The translations under genes and the position numbers were made by a program. From contig NZ_JALPRE010000001.1 of NCBI RefSeq assembly GCF_023195925.1, forward strand, positions 372,001 through 436,000: a stretch of DNA of 64,000 nt, read 5' to 3'. Below, in pieces: positions 43,292-52,314 of the stretch (position 1 is its first letter; the number at the start of each line of letters is the position of its first letter). The notes beneath the pieces were generated by a model. That model saw only the letters and a list, made by a program, of their open reading frames with translations. It did not search any database and was not told where the DNA came from. This DNA comes from Aquimarina acroporae (GTDB lineage: Bacteria > Bacteroidota > Bacteroidia > Flavobacteriales > Flavobacteriaceae).

Positions 43292-43806
43292 TAGTCGTTA
43301 TTTTTTATATTTAAATCGAATCCATCATAGAATCCTAAACTTCTTTTATCTTTCAACTGTTTGGTCCAAAATGCTATTTGTCCGGTGTGATACGAATAGT
43401 GCTCAGTAATATGTACAGCAATACCAATTCCCGAAAAAGTAAATCCTTGGACCTCTCTTTTTCTAAGTAATTCATCCTGAGGTAGATTTTTTAAAACATT
43501 TTTTGCTTCATCAACTACATCAACCAGCATATTTAAAAGTTCTGCTTTTCTTAAACCATCTTGGGCAGCAAACTCTTTATCTCGATCCCTATGATCTTCT
43601 TTTTTGCCAAGAGAAGAAATTCCGTATTGGGTAATATTCCCACATAGATGCAAAATTAAATTCCCTACACTATTAGAATTTTTATTGGGTCGTTTCCAAA
43701 TATCATCTTCAGAAAGTTGATCAAAACTTAGTGTGATCATGCGTGTACTTTCTTCAAGTCGATATATAATCTGATCAACAAATTCTTTGGCTACTTGGTC
43801 ATTCAT
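43291..43806 (-). CDS. DinB-family (DUF1572) metal-binding protein inside the his operon
   Basis: A 171-residue four-helix DinB-like protein. The metal triad is intact: His53 (ILHLCGN), His136 and His140 ([13 protein letters not shown]). DinB/YfiT relatives include thiol-dependent transferases using bacillithiol or mycothiol, and bshA in this window shows the cell makes bacillithiol. It lies two bases after hisA and overlaps hisF by one base, so it is fully embedded in the his operon. A specific role in histidine synthesis is unknown. Confidence 0.88.
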   Translation of the reverse strand: MNDQVAKEFVDQIIYRLEESTRMITLSFDQLSEDDIWKRPNKNSNSVGNLILHLCGNITQYGISSLGKKEDHRDRDKEFAAQDGLRKAELLNMLVDVVDEAKNVLKNLPQDELLRKREVQGFTFSGIGIAVHITEHYSYHTGQIAFWTKQLKDKRSLGFYDGFDLNIKNND

Positions 43807-43808
43807 AA

Positions 43809-44537
43809 CTATGCATTTGAAAGTATATAGTTTTCTAATTCTTTAAGACTAATCTTATTTTCGTAAATAGCTTTGCCAATTATAGTTCCTTCACATCCTA
43901 TTTCTGCCAATTTTGGTAGTTCTTCAAAAGTAGATATACCTCCAGAAGCAATTAATTTCACATTTTTGGTTTCTTCCAAAATTCTGCGGTACAAATCGAA
44001 CGAAGGTCCCTGAAGCATTCCATCCTTACTAATATCAGTACAAATAACATATTCCACTCCTTCCTGTTGATAATTTGAAATAAATGGTATTAGCTCTTTA
44101 TCACTCTCTTCTAGCCATCCGCTCACGGCTATTTTTTCATTTTGAGCATCGGCTCCTAAAATAATTTTGTCGGCTCCATATGTTTTTAACCAAGAAGTAA
44201 AAGTATTTGCATCTTTTACTGCAATACTTCCTCCTGTAATTTGATTTGCTCCGCTTTCGAAGGCGATTCGAAGGTCTTCATTGGATTTTAACCCTCCTCC
44301 AAAATCAATTTTTAAGCTAGTTTTAGAGGCAATTTGCTCAAGAACTTTGTGATTTACAATATGCTTAGACTTTGCTCCATCAAGATCTACCAAATGCAGA
44401 TATTGAATGCCGTGATCTTCGAACTCTTTAGCCACTTCCAAAGGGTTTTCATTGTATATCTTTTTGGTATCATAATCCCCTTTTGAAAGCCTGACACATT
44501 TACCGTCTATAATATCTATTGCTGGTATAATTCTCAT
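43809..44537 (-). CDS. hisA: ProFAR isomerase
   Basis: A 242-residue TIM barrel. [21 protein letters not shown] carries the catalytic Asp; [39 protein letters not shown] (second Asp) and [15 protein letters not shown] match HisA rather than HisF. It isomerises ProFAR to PRFAR. Its ATG overlaps the hisH stop (ATGA). Confidence 0.97.
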   Translation of the reverse strand: MRIIPAIDIIDGKCVRLSKGDYDTKKIYNENPLEVAKEFEDHGIQYLHLVDLDGAKSKHIVNHKVLEQIASKTSLKIDFGGGLKSNEDLRIAFESGANQITGGSIAVKDANTFTSWLKTYGADKIILGADAQNEKIAVSGWLEESDKELIPFISNYQQEGVEYVICTDISKDGMLQGPSFDLYRRILEETKNVKLIASGGISTFEELPKLAEIGCEGTIIGKAIYENKISLKELENYILSNA

Positions 44538-45115
44538 AATGCTAAGAAATTCTTTAGTATTTGTTCACCCACTTCGCTACTTTTTTCAGGATGAAACTGT
44601 GTTCCGTAAAAATTGTTTTTATGTAACGCTGTACTGTACGTTACTCCATAATTTGTTGTTGCTACCGTATCTGCAGTTACGGGCGCGTAGTAGCTATGTA
44701 CCAAATAGATATAATCACTTTCTCTCACATCGTTAAACAACTCAGATTGTAAAGACTCTATTTGATTCCAACCTATCTGAGGCACCTTAACGTCGCTATT
44801 AAAACGAAGTACATCGACATCAAAAATACCTAAGCCTTGTGTCTCGCCTTCCTCTGTAGAGTTACACATTAATTGCATTCCTAAGCATATTCCTAAAACG
44901 GGTTGTTTTAATGTTGGTATAAGTGTATCAAGACCAGACTCTTTGAGTTTTTTCATAGCACTACTAGCTTCTCCCACTCCAGGAAAAATAACTTTATCTG
45001 CAGCTTTAATTTCCTCTGGATCATTGCTTAAAACCGCTTTAAAGCCCAATCGTTGTATAGCAAATTTTATGGATTGTATATTGCCGGCCCCATAATTTAC
45101 AATGACTATATTCAC
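44534..45115 (-). CDS. hisH: Imidazole glycerol phosphate synthase, glutaminase subunit
   Basis: A 193-residue class I glutamine amidotransferase. [15 protein letters not shown], the nucleophile elbow GICLGMQL, and [10 protein letters not shown] (catalytic His and Glu) are present. It supplies ammonia to HisF. The start codon is GTG at 45115; the second residue onward ([11 protein letters not shown]) matches the family. The stop overlaps the hisA start by four bases. Confidence 0.96.
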   Translation of the reverse strand: MNIVIVNYGAGNIQSIKFAIQRLGFKAVLSNDPEEIKAADKVIFPGVGEASSAMKKLKESGLDTLIPTLKQPVLGICLGMQLMCNSTEEGETQGLGIFDVDVLRFNSDVKVPQIGWNQIESLQSELFNDVRESDYIYLVHSYYAPVTADTVATTNYGVTYSTALHKNNFYGTQFHPEKSSEVGEQILKNFLAL

Positions 45116-45154
45116 ACGTTTAAAATTTGATAATTAATTGACACTAGTTTCATA

Positions 45155-46288
45155 TTATAACATTCCTTTTGTGCTGGGTAAAATCATTTTTTCAGGATCT
45201 CTTTTGACCGCTACCTTAATAGCTTTTGCAAATGCCTTGAAAATTGCTTCAATCTTATGGTGTTCATTTGTTCCTTCTGCCTTCACATTAAGATTGGCCT
45301 TGGCACCATCGGTAAAGGACTTAAAAAAGTGAAAGAACATTTCGGTAGGCATTTTACCTATCATTTCTCTATTAAAATCAGCTTCCCACACCAACCAGTT
45401 ACGTCCACCAAAATCTATAGCAACCTGAGCCAAACAATCATCCATAGGAAGACAAAATCCATATCTTTCTATTCCAAGTTTATCTCCCAAAGCACTAGAA
45501 AAAACTTCTCCAAGTGCAATAGCCGTATCCTCAATAGTATGATGTTCATCGACTTCAAGATCGCCTTTTACATTAATTTCAAGATCCATTTGTCCGTGAC
45601 GTGCGATTTGATCCAACATATGATCAAAGAACTCAAGACCAGTACTAATATTACTTTTCCCTGTTCCGTCTAGGTTAAGTTTAATATAAATATCTGTCTC
45701 GTTTGTTTTTCTTGAGATTTCAGCAACCCTATCCTTTAATTTTAAAAACTCATATATCTGTTCCCAATCATTACTCTCAAGTGCAATATGAGTATTTAGC
45801 TCTTCCTGTTTGATTGTAATTTCTCCAGTACCTAGATTGGTGTTATCATTAATAAAAATACCTTTTGCACCTAGATTTTTGGCCAATTCCATATCGGTTA
45901 AGCGATCTCCAATTACAAAAGAGTTTTCTAGATCATATGGTTCGGAGAAGTATTCTGTAAGCAAACCTGTACCAGGTTTTCTAGTATTGGCATTCTCATG
46001 AGGAAAGGTTCTATCTAAAAACACTTTATCGAATACTACCCCTTCGTTTTCAAAAGATTTTAAAATAAAATTATGCACTGGCCAGAAAGTATCTTCAGGA
46101 AACACATCGGTTCCTAAACCATCTTGATTTGTAATCATTACCAGCTCATAATCTAGTTCTTTAGCAATTTTGCCCAAATAGGTGAATGCTTTTGGGTAAA
46201 AGATCATCTTTTCGAATGCATCTATTTGCTCATCTGCTGTTTCTTTAATAATCGTTCCGTCACGATCAATGAATAGTACACGTTTCAT
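45155..46288 (-). CDS. hisB: Bifunctional histidinol-phosphatase / imidazoleglycerol-phosphate dehydratase
   Basis: A 377-residue fusion. N-terminal HAD phosphatase: [11 protein letters not shown] (nucleophile Asp), [22 protein letters not shown]-terminal IGPD from about residue 180: [53 protein letters not shown] with the two Mn-binding His clusters. It performs steps 6 and 8. Fusion HisB is also known from enterobacteria. It follows the DUF2167 gene by 27 bases. Confidence 0.96.
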   Translation of the reverse strand: MKRVLFIDRDGTIIKETADEQIDAFEKMIFYPKAFTYLGKIAKELDYELVMITNQDGLGTDVFPEDTFWPVHNFILKSFENEGVVFDKVFLDRTFPHENANTRKPGTGLLTEYFSEPYDLENSFVIGDRLTDMELAKNLGAKGIFINDNTNLGTGEITIKQEELNTHIALESNDWEQIYEFLKLKDRVAEISRKTNETDIYIKLNLDGTGKSNISTGLEFFDHMLDQIARHGQMDLEINVKGDLEVDEHHTIEDTAIALGEVFSSALGDKLGIERYGFCLPMDDCLAQVAIDFGGRNWLVWEADFNREMIGKMPTEMFFHFFKSFTDGAKANLNVKAEGTNEHHKIEAIFKAFAKAIKVAVKRDPEKMILPSTKGML

Positions 46289-46315
46289 TTGTTGTTATAT
46301 CTTCCTAAAATTAAA

Positions 46316-47251
46316 TTATTCTTTGGCGCCAAAAAGACGCTTTTTAAATGCCATAAATGCACCTCCTATACCAAGTGCAATAAATTTCCAGAACTTAAGT
46401 ATTATGGCTAAAACTCCAGTTTTTGCAAGTATTTTACCTGCTATCAATCCTCCGATACCGTAAGCTGCTACTTCATCAATATCAGGGTTAAAATCATCAT
46501 ATCTGCTTCCTGTTTTAAATTCAACACTTGCAAGGATAGGGTCTAGATTTCCTTTTACATCTTCAAGGTCATTCATATCTCCAATCACATTTAGGTTAAT
46601 AAACCCTTTACGCCCCAGAACCCTAATATTGTAGTTTAATGTATTTTCTTCATAATCACCAAACTTAAGTTCTTTGGCCCAATGTAATTTTTTATTTTCC
46701 TGATCATAAAATGGAGCAGATGCCCAACCTATAAGCTCTACCGAAGGGTACCCTTGCTTAATTCGTTCTGGGTTTACACTTTTTGTATCTTGCTGCATGG
46801 TTTCCAATAGTTCATCGTAGTCAATATCATCGGCATCATCATCTTCGATATACCCTTCTTCAGAATATGAAATTTCGACAGCGTAACTTACATCTACCGG
46901 AGATTCCTCTTCTTTTACCAACATTCCTAATAACCCAGAATCTTGATCTTCTGGGTTTCCCCATAAATCTGTAAGTACATAATTTGCCTGTTTTTTATCC
47001 AAAAACTTATATCCTGCTGGGACTTGCAAAAGTGCCAATTCGTTACCTAACGAAACACTCCCATATTGGTAATTAAAAGTTTGTTCTATACTATCGCTGT
47101 ATTTCTGGAAGGCCATCATAAGCTCTTCTGCATTCACTACTTCTTCCTGAGTAGTATCATTCTCCTGGCTTACTTCTTCTTGTGCCCAACTTTGTATTCC
47201 TTGACATAGTACTAGAGCAACGGTTAATACATTTGATACAATTTTTCTCAT
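46316..47251 (-). CDS. DUF2167 membrane protein inside the his operon
   Basis: A 311-residue exported protein with signal peptide (RKIVSNVLTVALVLCQGIQ, then SWAQ). The ectodomain shows the DUF2167 pattern: YGSVSLGNELALLQVPAGYKF, ADYVLTDLWGNP-like segment, LLGMLV, and WAKELKFG...TLNYNIRVLGRKGFINLNVI. Two C-terminal hydrophobic segments (VAAYGIGGLIAGKI... and AIILKFWKFIALGIGGAFMAF) give a membrane anchor followed by a basic tail. Function of DUF2167 is unknown. It sits between hisC and hisB with 23- and 27-base gaps on the same strand. Confidence 0.85.
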   Translation of the reverse strand: MRKIVSNVLTVALVLCQGIQSWAQEEVSQENDTTQEEVVNAEELMMAFQKYSDSIEQTFNYQYGSVSLGNELALLQVPAGYKFLDKKQANYVLTDLWGNPEDQDSGLLGMLVKEEESPVDVSYAVEISYSEEGYIEDDDADDIDYDELLETMQQDTKSVNPERIKQGYPSVELIGWASAPFYDQENKKLHWAKELKFGDYEENTLNYNIRVLGRKGFINLNVIGDMNDLEDVKGNLDPILASVEFKTGSRYDDFNPDIDEVAAYGIGGLIAGKILAKTGVLAIILKFWKFIALGIGGAFMAFKKRLFGAKE

Positions 47252-47274
47252 TTTACATTTAGATTTAGTTATTG

Positions 47275-48330
47275 TTAGTTATCAATTTTAATCATTTCAT
47301 CAATCAACTTGTGATTCTCCTCCTCTGTACCAACAGTAAATCTAAGCGTGTTTTTGCATAATGGCTGTGTACTACGATTGCGAACTACGATCCCCAATTC
47401 TAATAATTGTTGGTATCGTTTATTTGCATCATCTATTTTCACCAATACAAAATTTGCATCGCTTTCATATATTTTTTCTACAAAGGAGATCTTAGATAAA
47501 GCTTTTATTAAAGCTTCTCTCTCCTTTAGTATCTTAGATACCTCAAATGTTACCTTATCGTAATTTATAACGCGTTCAAGTGCACGCTGCTGGGTTAATT
47601 CGTTAACATTATATGGTGGTTTTATTTTATTCAAGATGTTTATTATTTCTTCGGAAGCATAACACAATCCCAATCGTATCCCAGCCAAACCATATGCCTT
47701 AGACAATGTTTGTGTTATCACTAGATTTGGATAGTATTCTATCTTTTGCAACCAGCTATTTTTGCTAGAAAAATCTATGTATGCCTCATCGATAACCACC
47801 AATCCATTAAAATCTTCCAAAATACTTATGATACTTTCTTCAGAAAATGAATTACCAGTTGGGTTGTTTGGCGAACAAAGAAAAATCACCTTGGTATACT
47901 CGTCTACCGTTTCCAATATCTTGGTAACATCTGGCTGAAAACCTGTTTGCAGTAGTACTTTTCTATTATCAATGGTATTAATATCTGCTAATACTTTATA
48001 CATTCCATATGTAGGTGGTAATGTTATAATATTGTCTACAGATGGTTCGCAGAAAGCTCTAAAAATAAGGTCTAAAACTTCATCACTACCATTACCTAGC
48101 AAAATATTGGTTTCAGAAACGCCTTTTAACTTTGCCAATTCGGCTTTCAAACTTCGCTGTTGGGGATCTGGATACCTATTTACTCCATTTTCAAAAGGGT
48201 TTTCATTGGCATCCAAAAAAATCATAGTTGAACCATCACTTACATATTCATCTCTCGCTGAGGAATAGGGACTTAAGCCTAAAACATTTGGTCTAACTAT
48301 TTGTTTTATATCAAATTTTATATTTTCCAT
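47275..48330 (-). CDS. hisC: Histidinol-phosphate aminotransferase
   Basis: A 351-residue fold type I PLP enzyme: LDANENPFENGVNRYPDP, GNGSDEVLDLIFRAFC, FLCSPNNPTGN, VIDEAYIDF, and the PLP lysine in TQTLSKAYGLAGIRLG. It transaminates imidazole acetol phosphate. It follows hisD by 30 bases. Confidence 0.97.
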   Translation of the reverse strand: MENIKFDIKQIVRPNVLGLSPYSSARDEYVSDGSTMIFLDANENPFENGVNRYPDPQQRSLKAELAKLKGVSETNILLGNGSDEVLDLIFRAFCEPSVDNIITLPPTYGMYKVLADINTIDNRKVLLQTGFQPDVTKILETVDEYTKVIFLCSPNNPTGNSFSEESIISILEDFNGLVVIDEAYIDFSSKNSWLQKIEYYPNLVITQTLSKAYGLAGIRLGLCYASEEIINILNKIKPPYNVNELTQQRALERVINYDKVTFEVSKILKEREALIKALSKISFVEKIYESDANFVLVKIDDANKRYQQLLELGIVVRNRSTQPLCKNTLRFTVGTEEENHKLIDEMIKIDN

Positions 48331-48360
48331 TATTCTGTTCTTTCAAAGGATCTACACCCC

Positions 48361-49656
48361 TTACCGTTGTGCTTTAGTTAGACTTTCTAATCGTAGGGTT
48401 ACCGCATTTTTATGAGCTTGCAAACCTTCTGCTTCCGCCATAAGTTCGATAGCATTCCCAATTACCTGAATTCCTTTTGATGATATCTTTTGAAAAGTCA
48501 TCGACTTCATGAAGCTATCTAAATTAACCCCACTATATTGTTTTGCATATCCATTAGTTGGAAGGGTATGATTAGTTCCTGATGCATAATCTCCTGCACT
48601 TTCTGGAGTATAATTCCCTATAAAAACCGACCCTGCATTTGCGATATTATTGACATAAAAATCTTCATCCTCTACGCAAATGATAAAATGTTCTGGCCCG
48701 TACTCATTTATCAACTTAAGTGCCACTTTATCATCCTCGACATATATAAGTTTTGAATTATTGATAGCCTCCCTTGCAATTTCCTTTCTTGGTAACTCTT
48801 CTAATTGTTTGCTAATCTCATCTTCTACCTCATTAACAATTTCTTTTGAGGTCGTCACCAAAATAACCTGACTATCTTTTCCGTGTTCTGCTTGGCTTAA
48901 CAAATCTGAAGCTACAAAAGCAGGATTTGCACTTGAATCTGCTACCACCAATAATTCACTAGGACCAGCCGGCATATCTATTGCTACATCAAACTTAGTA
49001 GCCAATTGCTTAGCCACAGTTACAAATTGATTTCCTGGTCCAAAAATTTTATATACCTTAGGTATGGTCTGCGTTCCAAAAGACATTCCTGCAATTGCTT
49101 GAATACCTCCGACTTTACAAATTTTGGTTACTCCACATAGACCAGCAGTATACAAAATAGCGGGATTCACGTTCCCGTTACTATCTGGAGGAGTACAAAG
49201 TACAATCTCCTCACACCCTGCTAAATTTGCAGGAACAGCTAACATTAGTATTGTAGAGAACAAAGGTGCAGTTCCCCCAGGAATATACAACCCTACTTTT
49301 TGAATAGGACGTTTTTCCTGCCAACATTCAACTCCTTCTGCAGTTTCTCTATACACCCTTCCTGTTCTTTGCTCTTCATGAAACTTCTCGATATTGGACT
49401 TTGCTAGCTGTATTGCTTCTTTAAGATTTGTATCTAGCATCTTAGTAGCATCTTCAATTTCTGAAGCTGTCACCAAAAAGTCCTGTAAATCGACCTTATC
49501 AAATTTTTTGCTATATCTCAGTACTGCTTCATCTCTATTCGTCTTCACTTCATTAAACACTTCAAGGACAATGTCTTCAATATCGGCTACAGTTTGTGTA
49601 GGTCTTTTTAAAATCTCAGACCAGTCTTCTCTATTAGGATTATATATCTTTTTCAT
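48361..49656 (-). CDS. hisD: Histidinol dehydrogenase
   Basis: 431 residues from the ATG at 49656; an upstream TTG would add nine residues. Zinc-dependent NAD dehydrogenase motifs: PGGTAPLFSTILMLAVPA, IFGPGNQFVTVAKQLA, DMPAGPSELLVVAD, LSQAEHGKDSQVILVT, EHFIICVED and GDYASGTNHTLPTNGYA. It makes the last two oxidations to histidine. It follows the GNAT gene by 84 bases. Confidence 0.96.
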   Translation of the reverse strand: MKKIYNPNREDWSEILKRPTQTVADIEDIVLEVFNEVKTNRDEAVLRYSKKFDKVDLQDFLVTASEIEDATKMLDTNLKEAIQLAKSNIEKFHEEQRTGRVYRETAEGVECWQEKRPIQKVGLYIPGGTAPLFSTILMLAVPANLAGCEEIVLCTPPDSNGNVNPAILYTAGLCGVTKICKVGGIQAIAGMSFGTQTIPKVYKIFGPGNQFVTVAKQLATKFDVAIDMPAGPSELLVVADSSANPAFVASDLLSQAEHGKDSQVILVTTSKEIVNEVEDEISKQLEELPRKEIAREAINNSKLIYVEDDKVALKLINEYGPEHFIICVEDEDFYVNNIANAGSVFIGNYTPESAGDYASGTNHTLPTNGYAKQYSGVNLDSFMKSMTFQKISSKGIQVIGNAIELMAEAEGLQAHKNAVTLRLESLTKAQR

Positions 49657-49740
49657 CTTTTTATGCTTATTTTTTATGATCAAATGGAGTTACCATATAA
49701 TCATTTCTGCTTGATATCCACTTAATGGCAATCGTTTATT

Positions 49741-50160
49741 TTATATTTTCTTCTGATAATGATAAGCTATAAGTTCATATCCCTGACTTTTCCAGAACTT
49801 ATGTCCTTCTTCGTTACCTAGATAACAATTTAGTTCTGAAGCTTCACAACCTTTTGATCTTGCGTAATCTAAAATCCATTCTATTAAAAGCTTACCGATT
49901 CCTTTGCCTTGATATTCTGGCAAAACAAATACATTATCAGGCTCAACGTGCTTTCCTATATAATACTTTGTCAAAAACCACATTCCAGAAATACCAATTA
50001 ATTTTTCACCATCATAGACTCCAACACATTCATAATTCATTTTCAACATATCTTGCAATCGATTACTCAGAGTTTTTGCAGGAATTGTTGGGTTCAATTT
50101 TTTTAGTAATGGTATAATAATTTGTACTTTATTTCTATTAATAAGCTTTATAGTATACAT
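49741..50160 (-). CDS. GNAT-family N-acetyltransferase inside the his operon
   Basis: A 139-residue acetyltransferase. The CoA-binding motif A is EYQGKGIGKLLIEWILDYAR (about 88-107), with the preceding strand DNVFVLPE and the C-terminal ELNCYLGNEEGHKFWKSQGYE typical of GNATs. The acceptor is unknown. It starts 10 bases after the hisG stop, so it is co-transcribed with his genes; a histidine-pathway amine or a protein could be the substrate. Confidence 0.85.
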   Translation of the reverse strand: MYTIKLINRNKVQIIIPLLKKLNPTIPAKTLSNRLQDMLKMNYECVGVYDGEKLIGISGMWFLTKYYIGKHVEPDNVFVLPEYQGKGIGKLLIEWILDYARSKGCEASELNCYLGNEEGHKFWKSQGYELIAYHYQKKI

Positions 50161-50170
50161 TTTTATACGT

Positions 50171-51028
50171 TTACAATACCATTTTTTCTATTGGACAAAC
50201 CAAAATACCCTCTGCTCCTTCTGACCTTAATTCATCTAAAATATCCCAGAACTTATTTTTCTCTACTACCGTATGAATAGAGCTCCATCCTTTTTCAGCA
50301 AGAGGGAGTACTGTAGGGCTCCGCATTCCTGGAAGTATCTTTACGATATCTTCAATTTTTTCGTTGGGTGCATTAAGCAATACATATTTAGAATTTCTAG
50401 CCTTTAAAACCGCTTGAATTCTAAATTGTAATTTGCTTAAAATTTGTTTATTTTCTTCAGAAATTTTTGGTGACACCGCTAATACTGCCTCAGAAGTCAG
50501 CATAACTTCTACCTCTTTCAAATTATTTTTGAATAAGGTGCTTCCACTTGAAACAATATCACATATTGCATCTGCCAGTCCAATATTAGGGGCAATTTCT
50601 ACAGAACCTGAAATTTGGTGTAACTCGGCAGAAATTCCTTTTTGCTCAAGATATTCATTTACTGTATTTGGATAAGAGGTAGCAATTCTTTTACCATTAA
50701 GGTCTTGGATAGAATTATATTCAAAATCTTTAGGTACCGCCAAGGAAACCTTACACTTTGAAAAATTTAATCTCTCGGCAATAGAAATGTCTTTCCCTTT
50801 TTCGATAAGCACATTCTCCCCAATAATGGCGATATCTACCACCCCATCTCGTAAATATTGAGGAATATCTCCATTACGAAGAAACATTACCTCCATAGGA
50901 AAATTACGAGTTTGTGCTTTTAGTTGGTCTTTTCCGTTGTCGATTGAAATACCGCAATCTTTTAAAATCTTAACCGAATCTTCATTAAGTCGGCCACTTT
51001 TTTGAATAGCGATTTTAATTTTTGTCAT
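50171..51028 (-). CDS. hisG: ATP phosphoribosyltransferase, long form
   Basis: 285 residues from the ATG at 51028 (an upstream in-frame ATG at 51058 lies in the terminator-flanking leader and would add 10 atypical residues). IKIAIQKSGRLNEDSVKIL, LAVPKDFEYNSIQDLNGKRI, VSGSTLFKNNLKEV-type PRPP loop and a C-terminal regulatory domain (LLNAPNEKIEDIVKILPGM) identify the long, histidine-inhibited HisG. It performs step 1. Expression is likely set by the leader attenuator just upstream. Confidence 0.95.
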   Translation of the reverse strand: MTKIKIAIQKSGRLNEDSVKILKDCGISIDNGKDQLKAQTRNFPMEVMFLRNGDIPQYLRDGVVDIAIIGENVLIEKGKDISIAERLNFSKCKVSLAVPKDFEYNSIQDLNGKRIATSYPNTVNEYLEQKGISAELHQISGSVEIAPNIGLADAICDIVSSGSTLFKNNLKEVEVMLTSEAVLAVSPKISEENKQILSKLQFRIQAVLKARNSKYVLLNAPNEKIEDIVKILPGMRSPTVLPLAEKGWSSIHTVVEKNKFWDILDELRSEGAEGILVCPIEKMVL

Positions 51029-51066
51029 TTTTGCTGTTGTTGTGTTTGATGAATTCAAGCGATTTT

Positions 51067-51107
51067 TTAAAATAAAAAAACCCGTTTGAATGTCTCAAAC
51101 GGGTTTT
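51067..51107 (-). terminator. Attenuator terminator of the his operon
   Basis: AACCCGTTTGA (51079-51089) and TCAAACGGGTT (51095-51105) form an 11-bp stem with a 5-base loop; on the minus strand the stem is followed by a run of Ts. It sits between the leader peptide stop (51139) and hisG (51028), so transcription must read through it to express the operon. Confidence 0.9.
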
Positions 51108-51152
51108 GATATATAGTTGTTTTATGCACATACCACACTTACCACGCCTGAG
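51094..51152 (-). promoter_or_regulatory. his attenuator antiterminator pairing
   Basis: On the minus strand CTCAGGCG (51152-51145), within the end of the leader peptide frame, can pair with CGTTTGAG (51101-51094), the 5' arm of the terminator, using 8 bp with two G-U pairs. A ribosome stalled on the His codons (51177-51166) would leave this segment free and block the terminator; a ribosome reaching the stop codon at 51139 would cover it and let the terminator form. Confidence 0.7.
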
Positions 51153-51195
51153 CGAAAATGTAAGAATGATGATGATGTACAAATAAATTTTTCAT
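51139..51195 (-). CDS. hisL: his operon leader peptide
   Basis: An 18-codon frame from ATG (51195) to TAA (51139-51141) reading MKNLFVHHHHSYIFAQAW, with four consecutive His codons, all CAT. It precedes a strong terminator and hisG. This is the textbook arrangement for ribosome-mediated attenuation: low charged tRNA-His stalls the ribosome and favours read-through. The symbol is by analogy with enterobacterial hisL; the peptide sequence itself is unrelated. Confidence 0.88.
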   Translation of the reverse strand: MKNLFVHHHHSYIFAQAW

Positions 51196-51215
51196 GTCTT
51201 TTTTCAAATACCCTG

Positions 51216-51246
51216 CGAATTTATGAAAAATATTTTTTTATCAAAA
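51216..51246 (-). promoter_or_regulatory. Putative promoter of the his operon
   Basis: On the minus strand TTTTG (51246-51242), 18 bases, then TAAATTCG (51223-51216), one mismatch from TAnnTTTG. The transcript would begin about 15 bases before the leader peptide ATG. Confidence 0.4.
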
Positions 51247-51370
51247 CGCATTTCAACTTATTTTTTTGCAATTGATCTTTTTTCGCCTAGTTTATTTATT
51301 ATTTATTATTCATAATAGGCTGATAATAAACATTTTTATAACTTTAAAAGACAATACTAATCAACAGCTT

Positions 51371-52300
51371 ATGAAAAACTTCATCTCGTTTCTTATTTTT
51401 TTACTCTTTGCATGGTTGGCCATGTGGTGGTATTACTCATGTGATTGGTGTACAACCAATAATAATCAAAATCCTTCGGTAGTGAACAACGAAAAAGTGA
51501 ATTCTGATGCCGAAGCTCTAACCAAAAAAGCCTATGAGGACAGTATAAAGGTCGCAAATCTAGAATCATCAACTTATTCTATTAAGGATGATAAAGACCA
51601 GGATGTTCTCACTTTTACCAATAGGCTTCAAACCAATAATCAGGATGGCAAAGTTTTTATCCCTTCAACATACAATGGTTTTGAAGAGCAAATTGCAGAC
51701 TACCTTGGGAATAACCAGGACGAAGAACTTATTATTGATGGTTTTGAAACTCCAAAAGAAAAGAATGCAGGTACAAACTTGGGGTTTTCCAGAGCAAATT
51801 ATATTAAAAATCTTTTGGTTAATGCTGGTATTAATGGCGATCGCATTTTAACAGAAGGAAAAGAAAAAGAGTATTCTTATGAATACAACGGTAAATATTA
51901 CGATGGAATCTCTCTTACATTTAATACGTTATCAGAATCTCGTCTAGCCGAGGTTGAGAAAAGTGTAGCCAACAGAACACTATATTCGAATTTTGGAGAA
52001 AAAACTTTCAAAGCTGATGCTACGCTGTCGAACTATGCATTAGAACTAAAAAACTATCTAAATAAGTACCCAAATAAATCTGTTCAAATCGTTGGACATA
52101 CCGATGACATTGGAAGTGCCGAAGCTAACCTATGGTATGGAAAAGAACGCGCTAAAAATGTAAAAAACTACCTGATTTCACAGGGAATTGCCTCTAGCAA
52201 ATTAAAAGCGCTATCTAAAGGAGAATCAAACCCAATAGTGCCTAATACCAATGATGAAAACCGGGCGCAAAACAGAAGAATTGAAATTATTGTAAACTAA
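51371..52300 (+). CDS. OmpA-family protein with N-terminal membrane anchor
   Basis: 309 residues from the ATG at 51371; a longer in-frame opening to 51266 lacks family support. A single N-terminal hydrophobic helix (FISFLIFLLFAWLAMWWYYS) is followed by a Cys-containing linker (CDWCTTNNNQN). Two OmpA-like halves follow: residues about 80-180 (LIIDGFETPKEK, GFSRANYIKNLLVNAGI) and the canonical domain (SVQIVGHTDDIGSAEANLWY, ERAKNVKNYLISQGI, AQNRRIEIIVN). It binds peptidoglycan from the inner membrane side. It is 14 bases ahead of the helix-hairpin-helix protein, as an operon. Confidence 0.83.
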   Translation: MKNFISFLIFLLFAWLAMWWYYSCDWCTTNNNQNPSVVNNEKVNSDAEALTKKAYEDSIKVANLESSTYSIKDDKDQDVLTFTNRLQTNNQDGKVFIPSTYNGFEEQIADYLGNNQDEELIIDGFETPKEKNAGTNLGFSRANYIKNLLVNAGINGDRILTEGKEKEYSYEYNGKYYDGISLTFNTLSESRLAEVEKSVANRTLYSNFGEKTFKADATLSNYALELKNYLNKYPNKSVQIVGHTDDIGSAEANLWYGKERAKNVKNYLISQGIASSKLKALSKGESNPIVPNTNDENRAQNRRIEIIVN

Positions 52301-52314
52301 ATAACAACACAACT

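Noticed and set aside
51266-51370. Thirty-five-residue N-terminal extension of the OmpA protein
   Set aside because: The ATG at 51371 directly precedes the membrane anchor; the extension adds a second hydrophobic stretch with no family support.
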